Below, piece after piece: positions 1-7,927 of a stretch of 64,000 bases of DNA; positions within the stretch are counted from its first letter, which is position 1, and each line of letters opens with the position of its first letter. The notes under the pieces were generated by a model. The model was not told the DNA's origin and did not search any database. It was given only the letters and a program-made list of their open reading frames with translations. The stretch spans positions 124,001 to 188,000 of the forward strand of contig NZ_JYNO01000004.1 of assembly GCF_000934745.1 (NCBI RefSeq). The letters run 5' to 3'. The translations under genes and the position numbers were made by a program. This DNA comes from Desulfonatronum thioautotrophicum (GTDB taxonomy: Bacteria > Desulfobacterota > Desulfovibrionia > Desulfovibrionales > Desulfonatronaceae).

Positions 1-574
1 CCGCCATGAGCAGTGCCGCCAGGGTTGCCGTCTGAAAGGCGTTGAGCAGGTGGACCAGGAGGAAGGTGAACAGGATGCCCGCCATGATGTTGCCGGCAGC
101 CTCCACCATGTAGGTCTTGCTCGCTCCGGAGGCATCCCGTGTCCCGTCATGTTCCCGCCAGATCCTGGCCAGCAGAACGAACTGCGCACCAAGCAGCAGC
201 CCGACCGGGGCCATGACCAGGAAGCTGGAAACGACCATCTCCCACAGTCCCAGGGCGGCTCCGGGTAGGACGTCGAAAAAACCACGCAGATTGCGGATCA
301 GGCCGATGGTTGCCGGCAGGAGGGGGACCAGACCGGCGGCGCTGTAGAGCAAAAGCCTGCCGGTGCGGCGCTGCTGCTGCGCCAGGCGCCCTCCCAGCCA
401 GCTGCCCAGGCCGGTCCAGGCCAGCCAGGCGGAAAGGATGATGCCGATGGAAAGTTCGTTGCCTTGGAAAACCATGAGCAGTTCCCGCAACAACAGGACC
501 TGGGCCAGCTGGGAAACAAGGCCCAGCATCAGGACGGAGGCAAGATGCCAGGGAACGGCGCGGAGCAGGGGCAT
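1..574 (-). CDS. Membrane spermidine-synthase-like protein, N-terminal part (runs off window)
   Basis: This frame is open from an ATG at 574 to the left edge, giving about 191 residues of a longer protein. It is strongly hydrophobic with several predicted membrane helices. The segment LLRELLMVFQGNELSIGI near residue 23, and a later stretch beginning MVEAAGNIMAG before another helix, match the membrane half of fused MFS/spermidine-synthase-like proteins common in Deltaproteobacteria. The methyltransferase-like aminopropyl transferase half would lie outside the window, so true polyamine synthesis cannot be judged. No strong ribosome-binding site precedes the ATG and a start slightly upstream is possible. 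Family assignment is from recalled motif resemblance. Confidence 0.62.
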   Translation of the reverse strand, partial: MPLLRAVPWHLASVLMLGLVSQLAQVLLLRELLMVFQGNELSIGIILSAWLAWTGLGSWLGGRLAQQQRRTGRLLLYSAAGLVPLLPATIGLIRNLRGFFDVLPGAALGLWEMVVSSFLVMAPVGLLLGAQFVLLARIWREHDGTRDASGASKTYMVEAAGNIMAGILFTFLLVHLLNAFQTATLAALLMA

Positions 575-750
575 TTGGCTGTCAGGGAATGGGCGGGGTT
601 GGATGGAAAGGATGTGCGCTAGAAGACACCAAACAGGGCGGAAACGCAATGCCTCAATGCGGTGCTGTCAATGTGGTGCTCAGGGGATAGCGCTTGGCAG
701 ATCCCTTGGCTGATCCAGGGAACATCGAAATCGATTTCTGGGAAGGTTTT

Positions 751-809
751 GATTTCGATACCGATTTCGATACCGATTTCGATTTCGATTTCGATTACGA
801 TTTTGATTC
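751..809. repeat. Degenerate GATTTC hexamer microsatellite
   Basis: About ten consecutive hexamers alternate between GATTTC, GATACC, GATTAC and GATTTT. A perfect palindrome, GAAATCGATTTC, sits just upstream at 727-738. Translated in one antisense frame the tract gives an Arg-Asn/Arg-Tyr repeat with no plausible function. Slipped-strand expansion is the likely origin. Confidence 0.85.
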
Positions 810-1017
810 AGAGCGTCCTGTGGGTTGAGAAAAAATGCCCTGGCATGTTCAGCATGCCTCATTGCCTTTCGACGCTGATCCGGTTACGAGGATTCGCCGG
901 GATGAGCATGTCCTGATTATGTTTTTGGCCGGTGCCGAGAGCAGACAACGAAGGCTGCGGCCGGCATCTGTTTGCCTCCGGATGCGCACGGCCTTCCAGA
1001 GATGCTTTTGAGAGTAT

Positions 1018-1168
1018 CTGAGTGTTGAAAAAGTCCTTATCTGGCAGTCCGTTCAAAAACCCCAAGTGCAAGGAGCAAAAAAAGTTCAAGATCGAAGCGT
1101 ATTTATTCATACGTGAGAGTTTGAAATTTTTGCAGCGACGCAGCAATTGGGAGTTTTTCAACGGACTG
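1018..1168 (+). repeat. Dispersed MITE-like repeat, copy A
   Basis: The left end carries GTTGAAAAAGTCC and the right end carries GAGTTTTTCAAC, nearly exact inverted termini. A core, CAAGTGCAAGGAGCAA, and a right-hand block, GACGCAGCAATTGGGAGTTTT, are shared with copy B at 20007-20162, while the middle about 50 bp differs. A third partial copy lies at 23887-23924. There is no transposase and no plausible protein, so this fits a non-autonomous element or a structured repeat. Confidence 0.75.
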
Positions 1169-1264
1169 GTATGTGTTTCCACGGCAATCACGGACCATTC
1201 GTCGCGGCCCGTCAGATGATGGCCGTAGCGGACTTCAGGTGGGCTTCGGACAAGGATAACGGTC

Positions 1265-1630
1265 ATGGACCAGGAACAGCGCAGTGCGCCACGGGTGGAT
1301 GTGGAGCCGGACTTCAGCGTACTGGTCACTTCCGGTGGCGAGAAAATCATGGGTATTGTCTATGATATTAGCCGCACGGGGGTACTGGTGGATGTCTCAC
1401 AGAACGACGTGGGCTTGGTCATGGTCCCGGAGGGTGAGCGCGTTGCTTTTCAGGTCGTGCCGGAATTTTTGGCTGTGGCCTTGCAGGGGGCCTCGGGCAC
1501 GGTTGTTCGCCGGGCCGGTCCTCTCTGGGGAGTTCAGTTTGTCGATCCGCTGGACCTGAGCCAGACGCGAATCGACCAGCTGCGGGAACACCTAGAAGTC
1601 CCCAACGGTCCGGAATGGAATAAGTTCTAA
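1265..1630 (+). CDS. PilZ domain protein (probable c-di-GMP receptor)
   Basis: This 121-residue protein is essentially a single PilZ domain. The two signature c-di-GMP contacts are visible: the RxxxR-type motif RSAPR at residues 6-10 and a DxSxxG motif, DISRTG, at 38-43. It ends soon after the beta-barrel region. PilZ proteins bind cyclic di-GMP and transmit it to motility, exopolysaccharide or transcription partners. With no fused output domain it presumably acts by protein contact in the cytoplasm. The start is an ATG preceded by a purine-rich AAGGA-type site. The next gene encodes a small membrane protein, but nothing shows a functional link. Confidence 0.85.
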   Translation: MDQEQRSAPRVDVEPDFSVLVTSGGEKIMGIVYDISRTGVLVDVSQNDVGLVMVPEGERVAFQVVPEFLAVALQGASGTVVRRAGPLWGVQFVDPLDLSQTRIDQLREHLEVPNGPEWNKF

Positions 1631-1695
1631 CGGCTTGAGACCTGCCGCGGGGCATGCACGCCCGCGGATCTGCTCAGCCACTGTCCAACCAGAGC

Positions 1696-2019
1696 ATGCA
1701 ACAACGCCGAATCATCTTTCTGTCACCCCGGTTCCCCTGGTGGGGGTGGATTTTTCTGTTGCCCCTGGCCGTGCTGGGCATCTTTCTCGGTGCGGTCTTT
1801 TTCCTGGTATTCATCGCCTTCGTGGTCACCGCCGGCCTGGTCATGTGGATCCGCTGGAAGTGGTTGCGCTACAAGATGGGCGGAAAAGGCGGCCCCACCG
1901 TGCACCGGGAATTTCAGACCCGTTCGAGGTATGATTACGAAATCAAGCGCCTGGACGAGCCGAACAACAGGCCGCGCAAGGGGCCGACCGATGAATCCCG
2001 GGGCAGACCGAAACAGTAA
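1696..2019 (+). CDS. Small membrane protein, unknown function
   Basis: This 107-residue protein (ATG at 1696) is encoded 65 bp after the PilZ gene. A hydrophobic hairpin of about 45 residues near the N-terminus (one long or two short helices) is followed by a basic, proline- and glycine-rich cytoplasmic tail. An in-frame ATG at 1654 would add 14 residues of low-complexity sequence. Neither ATG has a strong ribosome-binding site, so the start is uncertain. I do not recognise the family. Its place between pilZ and gpt suggests co-transcription only. Confidence 0.6.
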   Translation: MQQRRIIFLSPRFPWWGWIFLLPLAVLGIFLGAVFFLVFIAFVVTAGLVMWIRWKWLRYKMGGKGGPTVHREFQTRSRYDYEIKRLDEPNNRPRKGPTDESRGRPKQ

Positions 2020-2102
2020 CCTTGCCGCATCCCGGTCGGCGGTTTCGCGGCTAGGCGGCAACTTCCGGGCATCCGTCCCTGGGCACTGAACCCTCAACAC
2101 AC

Positions 2103-2609
2103 ATGACCATGAAAGACCGGTACAACAAACTCTACCCCATTTCCTGGGATCAACTGCACCGCGACTCCAAGGTTCTGGCGTGGCGGTTGCTGGATTTGGG
2201 ACCGTGGCACGGCATCGTGACCATCACCCGCGGCGGTCTGGTGCCGGCGGCGATTATTGCCAGGGAACTGGAAATCCGGGTCATTGATACGGTCTGTGTG
2301 TCCAGCTACGCATGGCAGGATCAAGGGCAAAGCCGGGTGCTCAAGAGCTTTCAGCCCCTTTCCCCTGATGTTGCGGCCAAGACGTTGATCATCGACGATC
2401 TGGTGGACACCGGGCGAACCGCGCAGGTCGTCCGGGAGATGCTGCCCCAAGCGCATTTTGCCACGGTCTACGCCAAACCGGCCGGACGACCGATGGTGGA
2501 CACATACATCACCGAAGTCAGTCAGGACACCTGGATACTTTTTCCCTGGGATTCAGAGGCCCGGTTCGTCGAGCCGTTGGCGGATCAGCGAGGTTGTGCG
2601 TCGTTGTGA
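2103..2609 (+). CDS. gpt: Xanthine-guanine phosphoribosyltransferase
   Basis: This 168-residue protein is close to E. coli Gpt (152 aa) along its length. It shares [15 protein letters not shown] (residues 42-56), IDTVCVSSY (61-69), the PRPP-binding loop [12 protein letters not shown] (95-106), [12 protein letters not shown] (124-135) and the PWD motif near 148-150. It converts guanine, xanthine or hypoxanthine plus PRPP to the nucleotide in purine salvage. The gene lies 41 bp before a BMP-type nucleoside-like importer transcribed the same way, so uptake and salvage are probably coupled. A second in-frame ATG two codons downstream is an equally possible start. Confidence 0.93.
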   Translation: MTMKDRYNKLYPISWDQLHRDSKVLAWRLLDLGPWHGIVTITRGGLVPAAIIARELEIRVIDTVCVSSYAWQDQGQSRVLKSFQPLSPDVAAKTLIIDDLVDTGRTAQVVREMLPQAHFATVYAKPAGRPMVDTYITEVSQDTWILFPWDSEARFVEPLADQRGCASL

Positions 2610-2650
2610 GCCGTTTTTGTCATTCTAACGTTTTTCCGGAGGATGCGAGC

Positions 2651-3724
2651 ATGAAGCGAGGCGTGTTGTGCATGTTGGTCGCGGGTGTGGCGGTGCTGGC
2701 CCTGATGATGGTGCCGGTGGCCGGGGCGGCCAAGGAGATCAAGGCCGGATTCATCTATGTTTCGCCGGTGGGCGATGCGGGATGGTCCCGGGCCCATGAT
2801 GACGGCCGGCGGGCCATCGAGGCCCTGGACGGCGTGGAGACCACCTTTGTGGAATCCGTGTCCGAGGGTCCGGATTCGGAACGGGTGCTGTTGAACATGG
2901 CCCGGCGGGGGCACAACCTGATCTTCGCCACCAGCTTTGGGTTCATGGACTCGGTGATCAAGGTCGCGGCCCAGTTTCCGGACGTGGTCTTCATGCACTG
3001 TTCGGGATATAAACTGGCCGAAAACGTGGGCACCTACTTCGGCCGGATGTACCAGCCGCGCTATCTTTCCGGCATGGTTGCCGGGGCCATGACCGAATCC
3101 AATATCCTGGGATACGTGGCCGCCTTCCCCATCCCGGAGGTCATCCGCGGGATCAATGCGTTTACCCTGGGCGCCCAGGCCGTGAATCCGGACATTCAGG
3201 TCCGTGTGGTCTGGAGTTCCACCTGGTACGATCCGGCCCTGGAAAAAGAGGCGGCCAACAGCCTGCTGGACGTGGGCGCGGACGTGATCGCCATGCACCA
3301 GGATTCGCCTGGTCCTCAGGTGGCGGCTCAGGAGCGCGGTGTCTACTCCATCGGTTACAATACGGACATGAGCGCCTTTGCTCCGGACGCCCATTTGACG
3401 GCTCCGATCTGGAACTGGGCCGTGGTCTACAAGGACGTGGTCCGGCAGGTGAAGGATGGAACCTGGACCAGCGAGTCCATCTGGTGGGGGCTGGACCGGG
3501 ATTTGGTGGGGTTGGCGCCCTTTGGCCCCATGGTCCCCCAGGACGTCCAGGAAGCGGTCCTGGCCAGGAAAGCGGAGATTCGCTCCGGTGAGACGGATGT
3601 CTTCATCGGGCCGGTTCTGGATCAGCAGGGCGAAGTCCGGATTCCCGAGGGGATTCGCGCCACGGATGAAGAAATGCTGGCCATGGACTGGTTTGTCCAG
3701 GGCGTTGTGGGCTCCACCCGGTAA
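2651..3724 (+). CDS. BMP-family ABC transporter substrate-binding protein (nucleoside-like)
   Basis: This 357-residue exported protein starts at an ATG with GGAGG ten bases upstream. A signal peptide of about 27 residues ends at VAGAA, and the mature part begins KEIKAGFIYVSPVGDAGW, typical of the BMP/Med family (TmpC, BmpA, YufN). The family binds purine nucleosides in several characterised members. It delivers ligand to the two permeases and the double ATPase encoded directly downstream (gaps of 36, 25 and 5 bp). The neighbouring gpt supports a purine-derived ligand, but the substrate is inferred. An upstream in-frame extension has no ribosome-binding site and would hide the signal peptide. 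Confidence 0.9.
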   Translation: MKRGVLCMLVAGVAVLALMMVPVAGAAKEIKAGFIYVSPVGDAGWSRAHDDGRRAIEALDGVETTFVESVSEGPDSERVLLNMARRGHNLIFATSFGFMDSVIKVAAQFPDVVFMHCSGYKLAENVGTYFGRMYQPRYLSGMVAGAMTESNILGYVAAFPIPEVIRGINAFTLGAQAVNPDIQVRVVWSSTWYDPALEKEAANSLLDVGADVIAMHQDSPGPQVAAQERGVYSIGYNTDMSAFAPDAHLTAPIWNWAVVYKDVVRQVKDGTWTSESIWWGLDRDLVGLAPFGPMVPQDVQEAVLARKAEIRSGETDVFIGPVLDQQGEVRIPEGIRATDEEMLAMDWFVQGVVGSTR

Positions 3725-3760
3725 TGCTGCAGTGTTGAGCCAAGAGATGCAGTTGACGGC

Positions 3761-4843
3761 ATGCGCCTGATTCGTGTCACCAAAAGGACCGAACCCCTGG
3801 GATGGGGTTCGGTCCTTGTTTTTTGCGCGGCCCTGGGACTTTCCCTGTCCCTGGCCTGCGCGGCCCTGGCCGTGCAGGGCGTGGCGCCACTGCGGGCCTT
3901 GGCCCTGCTCTGGGAGGGCGGATTCGGAAGCACGTGGTCCCTGGAAGACTCCCTGCGCAAGGCCATCCCCATCTACCTCTGCGCCCTGGGGGTATCCTTC
4001 ACCTTCCGGATGCAGATCTGGAACATCGGGGCCGAAGGCCAGTTCGCCCTGGGAGCCATCGGCGCGGCCTGGGCCGTCCTGACCTTTCCGCATCTGCCCG
4101 CCGTGGCCCTGTTGCCCCTGATGATGCTCAGCGCCGGGGCGGCCGGAGCCTTTTGGGCCTTGATTCCGGCCCTGACCAAGGTCCGCCTGGGGGTGAACGA
4201 GATCATCTCCACGCTGATGCTCAACTACATCGGGATCCTGCTGCTGAACTATCTGGTCTATGGACCCTGGAGAGATCCAGCCGGGCGGGGCTTTCCCATG
4301 ACCATGGAGTATCCCGCGGCGGCCCAGATCGGAATGCTGGGCGGAACCCGGCTGCACTGGGGACTCGTCCTCTGCGTGGTCCTCAGCGGCCTTGCCTGGC
4401 TTTTTTTGAACAAGACCCGGCTGGGCTATGAAATCCGGGCCAGCGGCGAAAGTCTGCGTACGGCCCGCTATGCCTTTATGCCCTATGGGTTCCTGGTTTT
4501 TCTGGTCATGGGCATCTGCGGCATGCTGGCCGGCTGGGCCGGGTTCGTGGAAACCTCGGCCGTGGCGCATCGCCTGCAGCCGAGCATTCTGGTCGGTTAC
4601 GGATATACGGCCATTGTCGTGGCCTGGGTGGCCCGGCTGAAGATCGGCCCCATGGCCCTGGCGGCATTTCTGCTGGCCGGGCTGCGGGTGGGCGTGGAGG
4701 TCCTTCAGCTGGAATTGCGGGTCCCGGCGGCCTTTGGCCATATTCTGGAAGGGCTTGTGCTGCTGACGGTCCTGGCCGGCCAGTTCTTTCATTATTACCG
4801 GTTGCGGCTGGAATGGCCGGTGCGGAGGGCTGAGGGCAGATGA
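3761..4843 (+). CDS. BMP-type ABC transporter permease 1
   Basis: This 360-residue membrane protein has eight or more hydrophobic segments and belongs to the BPD_transp_2 permease family (YufP/NupP type). The region around residues 85-95 (RMQIWNIGAEGQFALGA) and the NEIISTLMLNYIG segment near 147-159 are hallmarks of the larger permease of nucleoside-type BMP importers. It pairs with the permease encoded next to form the inner-membrane channel. The start ATG at 3761 lies 36 bp after the binding-protein gene. Confidence 0.88.
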   Translation: MRLIRVTKRTEPLGWGSVLVFCAALGLSLSLACAALAVQGVAPLRALALLWEGGFGSTWSLEDSLRKAIPIYLCALGVSFTFRMQIWNIGAEGQFALGAIGAAWAVLTFPHLPAVALLPLMMLSAGAAGAFWALIPALTKVRLGVNEIISTLMLNYIGILLLNYLVYGPWRDPAGRGFPMTMEYPAAAQIGMLGGTRLHWGLVLCVVLSGLAWLFLNKTRLGYEIRASGESLRTARYAFMPYGFLVFLVMGICGMLAGWAGFVETSAVAHRLQPSILVGYGYTAIVVAWVARLKIGPMALAAFLLAGLRVGVEVLQLELRVPAAFGHILEGLVLLTVLAGQFFHYYRLRLEWPVRRAEGR

Positions 4844-4868
4844 GGGAAGACAGAAAAAAGAGGGTGCC

Positions 4869-5789
4869 ATGCCCATTGAACTGATCATCCCGCTGCTGGC
4901 CGCGGCCGTGCAGTCCGGGACTCCGATCCTCTACGCCACCTTGGGGGAAATGATCACGGAGAAGTCCGGAGTGCTCAATCTGGGCGTCGAGGGCATGATG
5001 ATGGTCGGCGCGCTGTCCGCATTCTGGATCAGTCTGGCCACGGGCAGTCCGTGGCTGGGATTTCTGATGGGTGGTGTCTGCGCAGCGATGCTGGCCGCGG
5101 TACACGGCCTGGTCTGCCTGGGATTTCAGGGCAACCAGGTGGTCTCCGGGCTGGCCGTGACCATTTTTGGCGTTGGGTTGGCCAACTATCTGGGCACGCC
5201 CCTGGTGGGCACCCAGGGGATCGGTTTTTCCAAGGTTTCCCTGCCTGTCCTGGCGGACATTCCGGTATTGGGGACGATCCTGTTTCATCAGGACGTACTG
5301 GTTTACCTGTCCTTTGGCCTCCCGGTGCTGATCTGGGCCTTTTTTCGGTACACCAGCCTGGGGCTGCACCTGCGCTCGGTGGGCGAAAACCCGGTTGCCG
5401 CGGCCACCGCCGGATTGAACGTCATTGGCCTGCGTTGGCTGGGCGTGCTACTGGGCGGGTTTCTGGTGGGGCTGGGCGGAGCGTATCTTTCCCTGGCGTA
5501 TATCCACCTGTGGACCAACGGATTGACCGCTGGGCGCGGCTGGATCGCCGTGGCCCTGGTGATTTTTGCCTTCTGGCGGCCGGGCCGGGCGGTATTCGGA
5601 GCCTACCTCTTTGGCGGGGTGATGGCCTTTCAGCTCCGCCTGCAGGCCATGGGCACGGACATTCCCGCCTCGATCCTGATGATGCTTCCGTATGCCCTGA
5701 CCATCCTGGTGCTGATCGCTTCGACCATGACCGGTCGGGGAGGCGAGGCTCCGGCGGCCCTGGCGGTGAACATGGAGCCGGAGGAATAG
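4869..5789 (+). CDS. BMP-type ABC transporter permease 2
   Basis: This 306-residue membrane protein is the smaller partner permease (YufQ/NupQ type). It begins in the periplasm-proximal part with TLGEMITEKSGVLNLGVEG (about residues 20-38), the conserved signature of this subunit, and continues through roughly eight hydrophobic segments. An AGAGGGTGCC ribosome-binding stretch precedes the ATG. It sits 25 bp after permease 1 and 5 bp before the ATPase gene, so the four transporter genes form one operon. Confidence 0.88.
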   Translation: MPIELIIPLLAAAVQSGTPILYATLGEMITEKSGVLNLGVEGMMMVGALSAFWISLATGSPWLGFLMGGVCAAMLAAVHGLVCLGFQGNQVVSGLAVTIFGVGLANYLGTPLVGTQGIGFSKVSLPVLADIPVLGTILFHQDVLVYLSFGLPVLIWAFFRYTSLGLHLRSVGENPVAAATAGLNVIGLRWLGVLLGGFLVGLGGAYLSLAYIHLWTNGLTAGRGWIAVALVIFAFWRPGRAVFGAYLFGGVMAFQLRLQAMGTDIPASILMMLPYALTILVLIASTMTGRGGEAPAALAVNMEPEE

Positions 5790-5794
5790 GCCGG

Positions 5795-7333
5795 ATGAGC
5801 ACCAACGCGTCGTCTGCCTCCCTTGCCCTTGATCCGACCGCGATTCCGTCTTCGGATCCTCCCTTGATCCGCCTTGAGGGCTTGAGCAAATCTTTTGGAC
5901 CGGTCCGGGCCAACCATGATATCAGCTTTGCGATCCGGCCAGGGCGAATTCTGGCTCTGCTGGGTGAAAACGGTGCCGGCAAGAGCACCCTGATGAGCAT
6001 GTTGGCCGGACGGCTTCAGCCGGACTCCGGACGCATTTTCCTGCGCGGGGAAGAGGCGCGGTTTGCTTCACCCAAGGATTCCATCGCCGCGGGCATTGGC
6101 ATGGTTTATCAAAACTTCATGCTGGTGAACCGGATGACCGTGGCCGAGAACGTGCTGCTGGGCCAGGAAAAAGGTTTCTGGGTGACACCAAGGGCCATGG
6201 AGCGCGAGGTGGGCGAGCTGACCCGGCGTTTCAACCTGCCCATCGACCCGGGGGCCGGAATCTGGGAATTGTCCATGGGCGAACGGCAGCTGGTGGAAAT
6301 CCTCAAGCTGCTCTACCGGCAAAGTCAGGTGCTGATCTTTGACGAACCCACGGCGGTACTGACTCCGGTGGAGGCCGAGCATCTGTTCGAAGCCCTGCGG
6401 AACATGGCCGGCCAGGGCAAGTCGATCATCTTCATCAGCCACAAGCTGGAGGAGGTCCTCGCCGTGGCCGACGAAGTGGCCGTTCTCCGGCGTGGCGAGC
6501 TGGTGGGGCACTGGGAGGCGAAGGATATCCAGTCCAAGGAAGAGTTGGCCAATCGGATGGTTGGCCGTACGGTGTCCCTGGAAATGGCAAGGGACAGCCG
6601 CATGCCCGGCGAACCCGTCCTGCGGGTTGAACATCTCACCGGCCCTCGGCTGGATGATGTGAATCTGGTGGTTCGTCAGGGTGAGATCATGGCCCTGGTG
6701 GGAGTGGCCGGCAACGGCCAGAAGGAATTGGTGGAGACCGTGGCCGGGCTGCGGCCCCCCGGTTCCGGAAGCGTGAAGATTTTGGGGACGGACTGGAAAG
6801 CCTTTTTTGCAAATCCTTCCTGGAAGGAGTCCCTGAGCTACATTCCCGAGGACCGCCTGGGCGTGGCCGTGTGTCGGGAAATGACTCTCACGGACAATTT
6901 TTTGCTGACGACCCGCCAGGGATTCTGTCGGGGTCCCTGGTTGCGACGCAAGCTGGCCCGGCAAACAGTGGCCGAGAAGGTCGCGGAATTCAACGTTCAA
7001 CCAGGGCGTCCGGACATGCTCGCCGGGCGGCTGTCCGGCGGCAATCTCCAGAAACTGGTCCTGGCTCGGGAGTTCTACCGCAATTCACGGCTGATCGTGG
7101 CCGAGCAGCCCACCCAGGGCCTGGACATCAGCTCCACCGAGGAGGTCTGGCGGCAACTGCTTCAGGCCCGTGAGCACGCCGGCATACTTCTGGTCACCGG
7201 GGATCTGCGGGAGGCAATGACCCTGGCCGACCGGATTGCCGTGATTTTCCGGGGCAGGATCATGGACGACTTCCCGGTGGAGGATCAGGAGCGGATGAAG
7301 CGCATCGGCCTGTTGATGGCCGGCTCGGGGTAA
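5795..7333 (+). CDS. BMP-type ABC transporter double ATPase
   Basis: This 512-residue protein carries two ABC ATPase domains, as in YufO/NupO and sugar-type RbsA proteins. Domain 1 has a full Walker A, GENGAGKST (57-65), an LSMGERQ signature and a Walker B ending in FDEP. Domain 2 has a degenerate Walker A (GVAGNGQKE) with a good LSGGNLQKLVLARE signature, the usual asymmetry of this family. It energises import by the two permeases. The gene is last in the operon, whereas Gram-positive systems usually place it second. The frame stays open 248 codons upstream through permease 2, but the ATG at 5795 gives the normal N-terminus. Confidence 0.92.
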   Translation: MSTNASSASLALDPTAIPSSDPPLIRLEGLSKSFGPVRANHDISFAIRPGRILALLGENGAGKSTLMSMLAGRLQPDSGRIFLRGEEARFASPKDSIAAGIGMVYQNFMLVNRMTVAENVLLGQEKGFWVTPRAMEREVGELTRRFNLPIDPGAGIWELSMGERQLVEILKLLYRQSQVLIFDEPTAVLTPVEAEHLFEALRNMAGQGKSIIFISHKLEEVLAVADEVAVLRRGELVGHWEAKDIQSKEELANRMVGRTVSLEMARDSRMPGEPVLRVEHLTGPRLDDVNLVVRQGEIMALVGVAGNGQKELVETVAGLRPPGSGSVKILGTDWKAFFANPSWKESLSYIPEDRLGVAVCREMTLTDNFLLTTRQGFCRGPWLRRKLARQTVAEKVAEFNVQPGRPDMLAGRLSGGNLQKLVLAREFYRNSRLIVAEQPTQGLDISSTEEVWRQLLQAREHAGILLVTGDLREAMTLADRIAVIFRGRIMDDFPVEDQERMKRIGLLMAGSG

Positions 7334-7433
7334 ACGGCCAGTTGGAACAGGTCATTCATACACCTCTTGTCAGTCGGCACGGAAATCAGTAGTGTTCGGG
7401 GTCCTTCAGCACTCTTCAACGAGGTGAACGTAC

Positions 7434-7853
7434 ATGCAGAAAAAGAAAAGCTCGCGTACGGTTTATGCCGTGGCCCTGGTTCTCTTTCTGGCCGGTTTTG
7501 GAACATTGTTGATGGCTGGCTTGAAGCAGAACAGTATTTATTTCCTGAACGTCTCTGAAGCGTTGGCCATGCCCGCGGAGAACATCCAGCAAATTCGTTT
7601 GTTTGGGACTGTGGCTGAGGAAGGCCTGGTCTATGATCCCCAGCACATGGGGGTACAGTTTCTACTGGAAGACAGCGACGACGCATCCCAGCGCATCGCC
7701 GTCCAGTATCGCGGGGTTGTTCCGGATCTCTTCCAGCCTGGTGCGGAGGTGATTCTGGAAGGCGGGTACCTTGTCCAGGATGGGGTATTCAATGCCAAAA
7801 CCCTGATGACCAAGTGTCCCTCGAAGTACGAAGCCGAGAATCGTTCCGGCTGA
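7434..7853 (+). CDS. ccmE: Cytochrome c maturation heme chaperone CcmE, CXXXY type
   Basis: This 139-residue protein has one N-terminal membrane anchor (about residues 9-29) and a periplasmic OB-fold domain. The classical CcmE heme-binding motif HxxxY is replaced by CPSKY (Cys128, Tyr132). The CXXXY variant has been described for Desulfovibrio and archaeal CcmE, where the Cys takes the place of the heme-attaching His. CcmE receives heme from CcmC and passes it to CcmF. The ATG follows an ACGAGGTG site. It opens the ccm cluster and is separated from ccmF by a terminator-like hairpin. Confidence 0.93.
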   Translation: MQKKKSSRTVYAVALVLFLAGFGTLLMAGLKQNSIYFLNVSEALAMPAENIQQIRLFGTVAEEGLVYDPQHMGVQFLLEDSDDASQRIAVQYRGVVPDLFQPGAEVILEGGYLVQDGVFNAKTLMTKCPSKYEAENRSG

Positions 7854-7877
7854 TCCTCCTTTCTTCTTCCACTGCAG

Positions 7878-7915
7878 AAGCGGTCCGCGGATGACTTGAG
7901 CGGGCCGTTTTTTTT
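7878..7915 (+). terminator. Intrinsic-terminator-like hairpin between ccmE and ccmF
   Basis: CGGTCCGC (7881-7888) pairs with GCGGGCCG (7900-7907) through one G-T wobble around an 11-base loop, and AAG upstream can pair with the first Ts. Eight Ts follow (7908-7915). The ccmF ribosome-binding site GGAG is at 7916-7919, immediately after the T-run. It either ends a ccmE-only transcript or attenuates the rest of the cluster. Confidence 0.75.
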
Positions 7916-7927
7916 GGAGCGCCTTCA

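Larger units (their letters stand above)
575..1264. other. Gene-free intergenic stretch with repeats
   Basis: No convincing gene lies between the divergently transcribed membrane protein and the PilZ gene. The stretch holds a 12-bp palindrome (727-738), a hexamer microsatellite (751-809) and one copy of a dispersed repeat (1018-1168). Open frames here encode only repeat-derived peptides such as Arg-Asn runs. Confidence 0.6.

Noticed and set aside
751-809. CRISPR array
   Set aside because: Units are 6 bp with no spacers, so it is a simple microsatellite.
680-862. Possible Arg-Asn repeat protein
   Set aside because: It is the translated hexamer microsatellite, without a start region or homology.
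2585-4888. Open antisense frame of 767 codons opposite the binding-protein and permease genes
   Set aside because: The + strand genes have clear family motifs, starts and spacing. The antisense product is Gln/His/Pro-rich with no motifs, as expected from GC-rich codon use.
5051-5794. 248-codon in-frame extension before the double ATPase
   Set aside because: It lies in another frame over permease 2, and the ATG at 5795 gives the normal N-terminus.
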